A stretch of DNA of 64,000 bases from positions 124,001-188,000 of the forward strand of contig NZ_AFRZ01000001.1 in the NCBI RefSeq assembly GCF_000242915.1, given 5' to 3'. Every line of letters starts with the position of its first letter. Position 1 is the first letter of the stretch. This stretch comes from Sulfurimonas gotlandica GD1. GTDB lineage: Bacteria; Campylobacterota; Campylobacteria; Campylobacterales; Sulfurimonadaceae. The translations under genes and the position numbers were made by a program. Of the stretch, positions 9,562 through 17,944 are shown piece after piece. The notes under the pieces are model-generated. The model saw nothing but the letters and a program-made list of their open reading frames with translations, was not told the DNA's origin and made no database searches.

Positions 9562-10395
9562 TTATTTATTAACATTTTCTTGGATAGAATTGACTACATT
9601 TTGAATAATCCAGTCAGGGGTTGAAGCACCAGCACTTATGCCACAAAATAATTTATCCTTAAACCAGCCATAGTCTAAATCATTTTCATCTTCTATATGA
9701 TAACTGTTTTGACAATAATCATCTGAAATACTAAATAGCTGCTTTGTATTTGATGAGTTTTTCCCACCGATAATAATCATTACATCAGCTTTTTTAGAAA
9801 TTTTTCTAACAGCTTCTTGATTTTCAAAAGTAGCATTACAAATTGTATTAAAAACTCTTACTTCTTTATGTCTTGGTATAAGATAATTAGCTACTTCCAT
9901 ATAATCTTCAACTTTTCTAGTTGTTTGAGCGACTAAAGCTATTCTCTCTTTTAGTTTTAAATCTTCTAAGTCTTTAGGACAAGTAACAACAGTAGCCCCA
10001 TAAGTAGCATAACTTTTAACACCTTTTATCTCAGGGTGAGCTTCATCACCAAATATAATTATGTCATAACCTGCTTCACTCATCTCTTGACAAATTTGTT
10101 GTGGTTTTGTTACATATGGGCATGTTGCATCTACAACATCAACTTTATTGTCTTTTAACTCTTGAAGTTCATTTTTAGGTATTCCATGCGTACGGATTAC
10201 CGCTTTATCACCAGCTTTAAAACTTTTATGATCATCACTAAGACCAACTTTAAAATCTTGCTCCAGTCTAGCAATCTCTTTAGAGTTATGAATAAGCGGA
10301 CCATAAGTAGAAGAGTTTTTATTATCTTCTGCTATTTTTATGGCTCTTTTAACTCCAAAACAAAATCCGTAATTCTCAGCAAGTTCAATGTGCAT
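9562..10395 (-). CDS. ispH: 4-hydroxy-3-methylbut-2-enyl diphosphate reductase
   Basis: Last enzyme of the MEP isoprenoid pathway, reducing HMBPP to IPP and DMAPP with a [4Fe-4S] cluster. The three cluster cysteines are visible in GFCFGVKRAI (C12), VDATCPYV (about 96) and NTICNATFENQEA (about 190). The substrate-site stretches AHPEIKG and SGAS (near the C-terminus) are also intact. The 277-residue length is normal. It lies 50 bases after aroA on the same strand and has AAGGAAA before its ATG. Confidence 0.95.
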   Translation of the reverse strand: MHIELAENYGFCFGVKRAIKIAEDNKNSSTYGPLIHNSKEIARLEQDFKVGLSDDHKSFKAGDKAVIRTHGIPKNELQELKDNKVDVVDATCPYVTKPQQICQEMSEAGYDIIIFGDEAHPEIKGVKSYATYGATVVTCPKDLEDLKLKERIALVAQTTRKVEDYMEVANYLIPRHKEVRVFNTICNATFENQEAVRKISKKADVMIIIGGKNSSNTKQLFSISDDYCQNSYHIEDENDLDYGWFKDKLFCGISAGASTPDWIIQNVVNSIQENVNK

Positions 10396-10418
10396 ATCTG
10401 TTTCCTTAACTAAAGCTA

Positions 10419-10430
10419 CGCCTATCGGCG
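10419..10430 (-). repeat. Small GC-rich hairpin between aroA and ispH
   Basis: CGCC-(4-base loop)-GGCG in an otherwise A/T-rich 50-base spacer, just before the ispH ribosome site. The stem is only 4 bp, so it may be a minor mRNA structure or a short dispersed element. There is no U-run, so it is not an intrinsic terminator. Confidence 0.3.
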
Positions 10431-10445
10431 AGAGTCTTAAAATTA

Positions 10446-11729
10446 TTATTGCTTAAACTCTATTTTTGTAATTTTTTGCAGTAGTTCAAAAAAGTTCGGA
10501 AATGATGTATTTATACAGTCTAAATCAGTTACATTCATCCCACATCTTAATCCTGCGATAATAAAACTCATAGCTATTCTATGATCTCCATCGCTGTCAA
10601 CAGTAGCACGTTTGAGCTCACCACCGACAACTCTATATCCATCTTTGTATTCATGTACTTCAATGCCGCACGCACGAAGACCTTCTACAACAGTAGAAAT
10701 TCTATCACTCTCTTTTACACGAAGTTCTTCAGCATTTTTAACAACAGACTCACCAGTTGCACAGGCAAAAGCGATTGAAAGAGCTGGTAGTTCATCTATA
10801 AGCCAAGAGATATTGTCTTCTACAGTAATAGCGTGAAGAGGAGCATACTTCACACGTATATCTCCTATTGGCTCATATCTGTTATCTGTAAGCTCATAAC
10901 TGATATTAGCTCCCATTCTTTCTAATGCTTTAAATGCTTCTATCCTAGTTGGATTTAATGTTACACCTTCTAAAACAATATCCGAATCAGGTGTAATAGC
11001 AGCAGCTACAGCAAAGAAAAATGCACTTGATGGATCCGCAGGAACTCTAATAGTAAGAGGAGAAAGAAGTTCTTTCATCGGGGTTATTGTAGTTTTCAAA
11101 CCATCAACAACTATATCAGCTCCCATCCCTTGTAACATTCTCTCTGTATGATCACGAGATAGTTCAGGCTCAGTATAAGAGCATATTCCATCAGCACGAA
11201 GAGCTGCTAAAATCATGCATGATTTAACCTGTGCAGATGCGATTTTAGAATCATAGTCAAATGCTTTTAAAGATGCCCCACGGATGCTAAGTGGTGCTAA
11301 GTTTGAGTCTTCTCTGCCATCAATGACTGCACCTATTTCACGAAGAGGAGTAGTTACACGTTTCATTGGACGTTTACGTAAATATTTATCACCAGTTAAA
11401 ACAAAGTGACCATTAGCTGAGCTAAGTAAGCCACAAAATAGTCTTATACCAGTTCCAGAGTTACCACAATCTAAAATCTCAAAAGGCTCTTTAATACCAC
11501 CTGAAGAGATTTTAATTGTTACACCATCATCTTCAATAGTTGCACCGAGATTTTTAACAATCTCTAAAGAGTTAAGTGTATCTTCTGCTCTTAAAAAATT
11601 TGTAACTTCACTAGTACCAGATGCAAGCATTGCAAACATAGCACTACGATGTGATATAGACTTATCCGGAGCTATCGTATTCAGTTTTAACGAAAATTTA
11701 TTTGCTTTGCTAACTTCTACTGCACTCAT
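10446..11729 (-). CDS. aroA: 3-phosphoshikimate 1-carboxyvinyltransferase (EPSP synthase)
   Basis: Sixth step of the shikimate pathway: transfers enolpyruvyl from PEP to shikimate-3-phosphate. Family signatures visible in order are APDKSISHRSAM near the N-terminus (shikimate-phosphate/PEP lysine), the LDCGNSGTGIRL loop, GDKYLRKRPMKR, and LRVKESDRI toward the C-terminus. The length (427) is normal. Its start overlaps the pheT stop by 4 bases, giving a pheS-pheT-aroA-ispH run, an arrangement that ties aromatic amino acid supply to phenylalanine tRNA charging. Confidence 0.95.
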   Translation of the reverse strand: MSAVEVSKANKFSLKLNTIAPDKSISHRSAMFAMLASGTSEVTNFLRAEDTLNSLEIVKNLGATIEDDGVTIKISSGGIKEPFEILDCGNSGTGIRLFCGLLSSANGHFVLTGDKYLRKRPMKRVTTPLREIGAVIDGREDSNLAPLSIRGASLKAFDYDSKIASAQVKSCMILAALRADGICSYTEPELSRDHTERMLQGMGADIVVDGLKTTITPMKELLSPLTIRVPADPSSAFFFAVAAAITPDSDIVLEGVTLNPTRIEAFKALERMGANISYELTDNRYEPIGDIRVKYAPLHAITVEDNISWLIDELPALSIAFACATGESVVKNAEELRVKESDRISTVVEGLRACGIEVHEYKDGYRVVGGELKRATVDSDGDHRIAMSFIIAGLRCGMNVTDLDCINTSFPNFFELLQKITKIEFKQ

Positions 11730-14059
11730 CTCAGTCCAATTCCAAGTTCACTATTTAAAGCTGCTAAAATAGAATCCATAGATGATGTAATATCCTCTTC
11801 TTCCAGAGTTTTATCAAATGACTGAAGAACAAAACGAATAGAAAGGCTCATGTTTTCACCTAATGACTCATCACTATACTTATCTACTGGATAAAATCTA
11901 ATAAGCTCTTCACTTGAGTGAGCTTCTATGACGTTTTTAACTTTTTCATAACTCATAGCTTCTGGCATAATAATACTTAGGTCTCTAAAAGCTGCTTGAT
12001 ATTTTGATGATTTTTTTGCAATTTTCAAGCCATATGAAAGTTTAACAAAATCAAGTTCACATATATATGTTGCTTCAAGTCCATAACTATCTTCTACATT
12101 TGGATGTACACGGAACAACTCTCCCATAACTTCACCATTTTGTAAAAGCTCAGCAGATTGATAAATGTGAGAAAGAGAGTGTAAAGTTTCATATTGACGA
12201 AGTTCAAACTCTCCTATTACATCAGATATTTTCTGAGTAAAAAATGCAAAATCAACTTTCTGAGGTTTTCCGGCATTAGCTAAATTCTCTTTTTGAGTAT
12301 CTCCACTAAAAATAAAAGACATTTTAAGAGATTCTTCTCTTAATGGACTAAATACTGAGCCAACTTCAAAAAGCTTAACTGATGTTACGCCATTTTTAAC
12401 ATTTTGAGATGCTGCTTTTAAAAGACCTGTCATAAGAGTTGGTCTTAAAGTATCTAATGTACTTACAATTGGATTTAAAAGCTCTAATTTCTCATCAGTA
12501 GTATTAAATCCATATTCATTTAGAACTCTTTTCTCATCAAACACGAAAGCTACATTTTCAAAAAAGCCACTTTGTGCTGCTTTATGTCTGTAGATGCTTC
12601 TTTTTTTGTATTCAAAATAATCATCTTCAAGTTTAGAAGATTCTGAAAATATAAAAGGCTTTGAAGGAATATTATCAATGCCTACAAGACGAACTATCTC
12701 TTCAACAATATCTTGTTTATGGGAGATATCATGACGAAATCTTGGAACAGATATAACAAAATTTTCTGATGACGACTTAGTTGTACCAAAGCCTAAATTT
12801 CTTAGTATTTTAGTTATTTTAACTTTATCTATCTTAGCACCGATAATTTCATCGATCTCATTTTTTGTAACACTTACAATTTTATTTTCGTATGAATCAC
12901 AAAGCTCGATTGTACCACCAAAAACAGATGAGTTAGAATTTGACTCTATAAGATTCAAACAAAAATCAAGACCTTGATTTAATTCAGGCTCACTTCCTCT
13001 TGATGTTCTGTAGTACATCGGCCCAGACTCCATCTTAGACTCTTGCATCTTCTTAGAAATAATATCTGGAGGGATATAACTGGCTTCAAGAAGAACAGTT
13101 CCTTCATTATATGTCACTTTTGAAGCTTCTTCTTGAATAATTCCTACAGTTGAAGCTTTTTCTTTTGACATGATAGAAGCATATCCATTCTCATCTTTTT
13201 TAAGTTCAATCTTTGCCATAGTCTCATTTTCTGCGCAGAAAAAACCATAGTTATAAGCTCTTAAAATTACACCACTACTATGAGTTACATAGAGCATTAA
13301 AGCCTCTATATCTGTTTCTCTAGAGTCTTCTATCTGTGCTAATCTAAGTTTTACAATAAAAGGAAGAGTCAAATCTTTTAAATCAACCGCTCTGTAGCGA
13401 AGATTAACATCTAAATCGTTTTCATGAGAAAGGCTTAAAATACGACCTATTCCAACTCTTCTGTCTTCATCTTCATTAATATTAGTTTCTTTTACAGGTC
13501 TATCATATGCAGCACTTAAATCTCTAGCAACACCCCTAATACTTAGGCAGTCACCACGATTTGCTGTTAGTTCGATCTCTATTAGGTCATCACTAAATGT
13601 AGCTAGTGAACAAACTTCTTGACCTAGTTCATATTTACCAATACTACTATCTAATTCTATTATCCCACTTTGGCAATCTTCAAGACCTATTTCTTTAGCA
13701 CTACAAATCATTCCTTCAGACTCTACACCACGAAGTTTCACAGGTTTGATAACAGTACCATCGGGCATAACTGCACCAATCGTAGCTACTACGACATCAA
13801 GGCCTTCTCTAACATTTGAAGCACCACAAACAATCTGGCGAATACTCGTTCCGATATCTACTTTACAAACATTTAATTTATCTGCATCTGGATGTTTTTC
13901 ACACTCCAAAACTCTACCGACTATTATCTTTTTAGGAATCTCATAACTTTGCATACGATCTACTTCTAGACCTATAGCATTGAATGTTTTTGCTAAATCT
14001 TCAGTAGTGATTCCGCTTAAGTCAATCCACTCATTTAACCAACTTCTTGTAACTATCAT
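11726..14059 (-). CDS. pheT: Phenylalanyl-tRNA synthetase beta subunit
   Basis: Large subunit of the alpha2-beta2 enzyme that charges tRNA-Phe. The N-terminal tRNA-binding OB domain is visible ([24 protein letters not shown], about residues 46-70), then the B3/B4 editing region, the B5 domain with the [19 protein letters not shown] stretch, and the C-terminal anticodon-binding domain ([23 protein letters not shown]). 777 residues is the usual size. It overlaps both pheS (4 bases) and aroA (4 bases), so all three are translationally coupled. Confidence 0.95.
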   Translation of the reverse strand: MIVTRSWLNEWIDLSGITTEDLAKTFNAIGLEVDRMQSYEIPKKIIVGRVLECEKHPDADKLNVCKVDIGTSIRQIVCGASNVREGLDVVVATIGAVMPDGTVIKPVKLRGVESEGMICSAKEIGLEDCQSGIIELDSSIGKYELGQEVCSLATFSDDLIEIELTANRGDCLSIRGVARDLSAAYDRPVKETNINEDEDRRVGIGRILSLSHENDLDVNLRYRAVDLKDLTLPFIVKLRLAQIEDSRETDIEALMLYVTHSSGVILRAYNYGFFCAENETMAKIELKKDENGYASIMSKEKASTVGIIQEEASKVTYNEGTVLLEASYIPPDIISKKMQESKMESGPMYYRTSRGSEPELNQGLDFCLNLIESNSNSSVFGGTIELCDSYENKIVSVTKNEIDEIIGAKIDKVKITKILRNLGFGTTKSSSENFVISVPRFRHDISHKQDIVEEIVRLVGIDNIPSKPFIFSESSKLEDDYFEYKKRSIYRHKAAQSGFFENVAFVFDEKRVLNEYGFNTTDEKLELLNPIVSTLDTLRPTLMTGLLKAASQNVKNGVTSVKLFEVGSVFSPLREESLKMSFIFSGDTQKENLANAGKPQKVDFAFFTQKISDVIGEFELRQYETLHSLSHIYQSAELLQNGEVMGELFRVHPNVEDSYGLEATYICELDFVKLSYGLKIAKKSSKYQAAFRDLSIIMPEAMSYEKVKNVIEAHSSEELIRFYPVDKYSDESLGENMSLSIRFVLQSFDKTLEEEDITSSMDSILAALNSELGIGLR

Positions 14060-15060
14060 TGAAACTGCTCCAACAATTTAATATCTCCCTCAAATAGTGA
14101 ACGAAGATCTCCAATATGATGAATTAACATCGCAAATCTCTCAACACCTAGGCCAAAAGCGTATCCGCTAACATCTTTATAGTTAACTGCTTCAAAAACA
14201 TTCGGGTCAACTATCCCACATCCTAGAACTTCTAACCAACCTGTTTTAGAACATACTCTACAACCCTCGCCTTTACAAAATACACAAGAGATGTCCACCT
14301 CTGCTGATGGCTCTGTAAAAGGGAAGAAAGATGGACGGAAACGAACTTCCACATCACCAAACATAAATCTTAAAAAATCTTCTAATATATATTTCAAATT
14401 AGCAAAAGAAACTTTGCCTTCATCATCAACAAGAAGTCCTTCAACCTGATGAAACATCGGAGTGTGAGTCAAGTCATAATCACGACGGAAAACTGCACCT
14501 GGAGCTATCATACGAATAGGAGGTTTATGACTCATCATAGTTCTTATTTGAACAGGAGAAGTGTGAGTACGAAGTAGCATCTCATCTTTAAAATAAAATG
14601 TATCCTGCATATCTCTAGCTGGATGATATTTTGGTAAGTTTAGAGCTTCAAAATTGTTAAAATCATCTTCTACCATATTACCTGTTTTTACAGCAAAATT
14701 CATAGCACTAAAATACTCTACAATTCTGTCCATTGTCTCCATTACCGGATGCAATGCACCAGCTTCAGAAGAAACACTAAACATAGAAACATCTATAGAC
14801 TCAGCTTTCATAGCCTCTTTTAGCTCTTGTGTTTGAAGAATAATTTTTCTTGCTGTCATCTCATTCATCAATGAGCTCTTATGTATGTTTAAATCTTGAG
14901 CTATTTTTGATTTTTCTTCATTTGGTGCTGTTTTCATCTTTGCAAATTCTGCTGCAAGAACACCTTTTTTACCAAACACAGATATACGAATTTCTTCTAT
15001 ACTTTCGACACTCTGTGCTTCTTTTATTTTGTCATACCACTCTTTCAATAGAGTCTCCAT
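14056..15060 (-). CDS. pheS: Phenylalanyl-tRNA synthetase alpha subunit
   Basis: Catalytic class II subunit forming phenylalanyl-adenylate. An N-terminal coiled coil (~1-90) precedes the catalytic core with motif 2 ([22 protein letters not shown]) and motif 3 ([16 protein letters not shown], written here [13 protein letters not shown]). The cysteines in [17 protein letters not shown] match the usual loop of this family. 334 residues is normal. It heads the pheS-pheT-aroA operon and is divergent from the HIT gene across a 126-base spacer carrying -10 boxes on both strands. Confidence 0.95.
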   Translation of the reverse strand: METLLKEWYDKIKEAQSVESIEEIRISVFGKKGVLAAEFAKMKTAPNEEKSKIAQDLNIHKSSLMNEMTARKIILQTQELKEAMKAESIDVSMFSVSSEAGALHPVMETMDRIVEYFSAMNFAVKTGNMVEDDFNNFEALNLPKYHPARDMQDTFYFKDEMLLRTHTSPVQIRTMMSHKPPIRMIAPGAVFRRDYDLTHTPMFHQVEGLLVDDEGKVSFANLKYILEDFLRFMFGDVEVRFRPSFFPFTEPSAEVDISCVFCKGEGCRVCSKTGWLEVLGCGIVDPNVFEAVNYKDVSGYAFGLGVERFAMLIHHIGDLRSLFEGDIKLLEQFQ

Positions 15061-15096
15061 AATTGCGAGGCTTTACCCTCATAAATTTTAAAATAG

Positions 15097-15102
15097 ATTA
15101 TA
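15097..15102 (-). promoter_or_regulatory. -10 element (TATAAT) of the pheST-aroA operon
   Basis: A perfect TATAAT on the minus strand 36 bases before the pheS ATG. The short leader contains a GAGG...CCTC mini-hairpin (4 bp) but no obvious phenylalanine-rich leader peptide of the E. coli pheM kind. Confidence 0.5.
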
Positions 15103-15146
15103 GTCAAATATAATTTATATATAGCTTCATTTATCAATTTATGTGC

Positions 15147-15152
15147 TATAAT
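15147..15152 (+). promoter_or_regulatory. -10 element (TGnTATAAT) of the HIT/lytic transglycosylase genes
   Basis: TGCTATAAT on the plus strand, an extended -10 box, 35 bases before the ATG at 15187. A good AAAAGGAAAA ribosome site lies between. Confidence 0.55.
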
Positions 15153-15186
15153 TTAATTACAAGCCACCCATATAAAAGGAAAAAAA

Positions 15187-15543
15187 ATGTGTTTATTTTG
15201 TAAAATCGTAAATAAAGAGATACCATCAAATATTATTCTTGAAGATGATAATTTCATCGCTTTTCATGATATCAATCCAAAAGCTCCCGTTCATATATTG
15301 GCAATACCAAAAGTTCATGTTGATAGTTTTAATGAAGTTAGTGGTGAGATGATGTCAAATATGACAGACTTTATTCAAAAGATTGCACAAGAAGTAAAGA
15401 TAGAAGAGAGTGGATACAGAGTAATTACAAATATTGGAGATAATGGAGGACAAGAAGTTAAACACTTGCACTTTCATGTACTTGGTGGAGCTAAATTAAA
15501 ATGGGGTCACTTCAGTGACGCAGACCCTAAAGGGCACTTTTAA
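15187..15543 (+). CDS. HIT-family nucleotide hydrolase (HinT-like)
   Basis: 118 residues, the size of HinT purine nucleoside phosphoramidases. The histidine triad is KHLHFHVLGG near residue 100, and the upstream FHDINPKAPVHILAIPK strand is characteristic. The N-terminal CxxC (CLFCKIV) is also usual in HinT. These cytosolic enzymes hydrolyse AMP-linked substrates such as AMP-lysine and adenylylated by-products of tRNA synthetases. The stop is 3 bases before the next gene. Confidence 0.9.
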   Translation: MCLFCKIVNKEIPSNIILEDDNFIAFHDINPKAPVHILAIPKVHVDSFNEVSGEMMSNMTDFIQKIAQEVKIEESGYRVITNIGDNGGQEVKHLHFHVLGGAKLKWGHFSDADPKGHF

Positions 15544-15546
15544 AAA

Positions 15547-16734
15547 ATGATTAAAAACTTATTTCTAGTTGCATGTATTAGTTCTACTATTTTTGCACAA
15601 AGTGCCCAAGATTTCAAGAATCAGCAGATGCAGGGATTTAATCAAGAGAAAAAACAGTTTGGCATCTATAAAAAGAGTCAAGAAGAAGAGTTTAACGCCT
15701 ATTATGAAGAGCAAAACAAAGCTTATAAAGCTTATAAAAAAGAACTTGGAGTTTTTTGGGATGAACCAAAGATATCTACGAAGGAAAAGTGGGTCTCTTA
15801 TACTGAGGATAAACAAACTCGGACTGATGTAGACTTTTCCAAAGAAATTATTACTCTAGAAACTATAGCTTCTTCACCGGAGGAAGCAAAGCAAAAACTT
15901 GAAATGGCACTTGCAAAAGTAGTAACTATAGATACAAAAACAGTTCAAGAGACAGATCCCTTAGAAAAAAAGCTATCAAAAATAAAAAAGCCTTTTGGTG
16001 TAATTGATGGAGAAGTTGAAGCAGAGCCAATATTGTCTACTATAGTATTTCAAAAGCAGCCAACTCAAAAAAGTGTTAAAGCATATGTAGAAAAATATGT
16101 TAAATACGATAATATAAAAGCTAAAGAGTCAACAAAAGTAAAACATTCAAAAATTTATTCACTAAATGTAGCTCTTCCTGAAGACACTATGATTAAGAGA
16201 TCAAAGATCTACTACGAAGAAGTAAAAAAGAATGCAAAACTGCAAAAACTTCCAATGGCATTAGTTTTTGCTGTCATGCACACAGAAAGCAGTTTCAACC
16301 CAAGAGCAAGATCTCACATACCTGCGTATGGACTTATGCAAATTGTACCAAGGACAGCAGGTATAGATACATATAATTTTCTCTATAAAAAGAAAAAACT
16401 TGTCTCTGGAAGCTATCTCTACAATAGTTCAAACAATATTAAAATGGGCAGTGCATATCTGCATATACTCTACTACAAGTATTTAAAAGATATAAAAAAT
16501 CCAGACACTAGACTATTTTGTACGATAGCTGCTTACAATACAGGTGCCGGAAATATAGCATGGGCTTTTACAAGAAAATACGATATGAGAAAAGCGGCAC
16601 CACTGATAAATACAAAGTCACCCGAAGAAGTTTATAACAAGCTTTTGAAAGATTTAAGATATGACGAACCAAAGCACTACTTAAAAAGAGTTTCTCAAAG
16701 AATGAGTGCTTATTACAGGCTGTACGGCAGTTAA
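15547..16734 (+). CDS. MltC-like membrane/periplasmic lytic transglycosylase
   Basis: Cleaves the peptidoglycan glycan strand to 1,6-anhydro ends. A signal peptide (MIKNLFLVACISSTIFA) leads into a charged, coiled-coil-rich region (QGFNQEKKQFGIYKKSQEEEFNAYYEEQNK) and an MltC-like N-terminal domain containing VFWDEPKISTKEKWVSY. The C-terminal SLT domain starts near residue 225 with ALVFAVMHTESSFNPRA, whose glutamate is the catalytic residue, followed by AYGLMQIVP and AAYNTGAGN. The HIT gene just upstream is unrelated in function but shares the promoter. A strong hairpin follows the stop. Confidence 0.88.
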   Translation: MIKNLFLVACISSTIFAQSAQDFKNQQMQGFNQEKKQFGIYKKSQEEEFNAYYEEQNKAYKAYKKELGVFWDEPKISTKEKWVSYTEDKQTRTDVDFSKEIITLETIASSPEEAKQKLEMALAKVVTIDTKTVQETDPLEKKLSKIKKPFGVIDGEVEAEPILSTIVFQKQPTQKSVKAYVEKYVKYDNIKAKESTKVKHSKIYSLNVALPEDTMIKRSKIYYEEVKKNAKLQKLPMALVFAVMHTESSFNPRARSHIPAYGLMQIVPRTAGIDTYNFLYKKKKLVSGSYLYNSSNNIKMGSAYLHILYYKYLKDIKNPDTRLFCTIAAYNTGAGNIAWAFTRKYDMRKAAPLINTKSPEEVYNKLLKDLRYDEPKHYLKRVSQRMSAYYRLYGS

Positions 16735-16748
16735 TTTATTTATAGAAT

Positions 16749-16776
16749 AAACTCTAAAAAATACTTTTAGAGTTTT
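16749..16776. terminator. Bidirectional intrinsic terminator with a perfect 11-bp stem
   Basis: AAACTCTAAAA (16749-16759), a 5-base loop, then TTTTAGAGTTT (16765-16775) and a further T. It sits 15 bases after the lytic transglycosylase stop and overlaps the 3' end of the small minus-strand reading frame at 16754-16870, so it can end transcripts from both sides. Confidence 0.65.
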
Positions 16777-16870
16777 CTCCCCACTCTCTTTTTTGCATAA
16801 CATGTGAGAACTCATATGCTATTATCATTAAAATCCCTGTTGCTACTAAAACCGTTGCCATTTCCAACAT
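16754..16870 (-). CDS. Small single-pass membrane protein (38 residues)
   Basis: A short reading frame filling the gap between the lytic transglycosylase and the ornithine-cyclodeaminase-family gene. The ATG at 16870 has AAGGAA six bases upstream. The peptide is mostly one hydrophobic helix (MLEMATVLVATGILMIIAYE) followed by a charged tail with an HVMQKREWGEN stretch. Good ribosome site, a classic helix and a polar tail argue that it is real; its stop lies inside the terminator stem. Function unknown. It resembles in build the small membrane subunits that accompany larger complexes, but no partner is apparent here. Confidence 0.45.
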   Translation of the reverse strand: MLEMATVLVATGILMIIAYEFSHVMQKREWGENSKSIF

Positions 16871-16942
16871 AGTAAATTCCTTATATTTTATTTTTATATT
16901 CTAAAGTATAAAGTTAATAAATGTAAAAAAGATGGCAATTTG

Positions 16943-17944
16943 TCATGAAATGAATGTTTTAGATAATTTATTTACAATAAATCGTCCAATCAGTGCATCT
17001 TGAACGGCTATACCTGTTGAAATAAATAAAGTATTTTTTTCTATACTGATCTTTGAGTTCATAATATCTTTTAACTCAGTCACATTCTCTTCTGATAATA
17101 ATTCCTTCTCTTTCCATATCTTCATATCGCCAAGAAGCATGGATTGAATAGAGTCAGTAATAATATCAAATTTATCAACAAGAGACTCATCTAGTTCTGA
17201 GAGGTTATTAGCATCTGCACCTACACTACTTACAAACTCTAGATGCGAGCTATTATTTGAATTTAGTATAGAAGTCTCTGAGTCAGTTGCTAAAAAAAGT
17301 GAGCTTGATTGAGAAATTGTATCTTCAGAGTCTAATAGATTTATACTCATATCAGGGGCATAAAATGATATTAGCTTTTCAAACTTCTCACATATTGCAG
17401 AATTTGGATCATAACAGTTAACATGAGTCACTCCTAACCATCTATGCAAAATAATTGCTGTATAAAAACCTATTCTTCCAAGTCCAAGTAACCCAACAGA
17501 ATTATTTTTTTTATATATAAGCGAATATGCTAAAAGGCTTATTGCAGCAGTTCTAAAAGAAGATAGGATACAAGCGTCTATTGTCGCATAGACGTAGTTG
17601 TCATACCAATCTATAAGAAGCATTTTACCAACACTTATCTTATCTTTTATAGTCCTGTTTTCTTCATTTGTTCCAATGACTTTAACAGCTTTTATTCCAC
17701 CATTAAAGTCTGTAATACAAGGCATAACACGAAAGTCACCTTTAATATTAGGTGTGTAAATTATCTTTTTTTTAGGAACATATACCCATTTTTCTCCATC
17801 TCCCCAATCAATGTATGACTGCTTTAACTCATCCATAAACTCTGCCGAGTTTGCTATGAGTATATCATGAACTTCTACATCACTAACAGATATACAAGGC
17901 TCATCCTGTAATCTTAAAAGCTGTTTTATATCTTTTGAATGCAT
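16943..17944 (-). CDS. Ornithine cyclodeaminase / mu-crystallin family NAD(P)-dependent oxidoreductase
   Basis: 333 residues with the family fold: substrate lysine in NGGIKAVKVIG (K85), the LSSFRTAAISLLAY helix (R131-T-A-A), then the Rossmann loop GLLGLGRIG (glycines 154-159) and an acidic residue closing the second strand (CYDP). Family members are imine/ketimine reductases, amino-acid cyclodeaminases or opine-like dehydrogenases; the substrate here cannot be read off. It is the last gene of a three-gene operon; its ATG abuts the ATP-grasp stop with no gap. In this context it probably makes or consumes an amino or imino acid for the ligase upstream. That is inference. Confidence 0.8.
   Translation of the reverse strand: MHSKDIKQLLRLQDEPCISVSDVEVHDILIANSAEFMDELKQSYIDWGDGEKWVYVPKKKIIYTPNIKGDFRVMPCITDFNGGIKAVKVIGTNEENRTIKDKISVGKMLLIDWYDNYVYATIDACILSSFRTAAISLLAYSLIYKKNNSVGLLGLGRIGFYTAIILHRWLGVTHVNCYDPNSAICEKFEKLISFYAPDMSINLLDSEDTISQSSSLFLATDSETSILNSNNSSHLEFVSSVGADANNLSELDESLVDKFDIITDSIQSMLLGDMKIWKEKELLSEENVTELKDIMNSKISIEKNTLFISTGIAVQDALIGRFIVNKLSKTFIS

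Noticed and set aside
15061-15096. pheS leader peptide attenuator
   Set aside because: Only a 4-bp GAGG/CCTC hairpin is present, with no phenylalanine codon run and no terminator/antiterminator pair.
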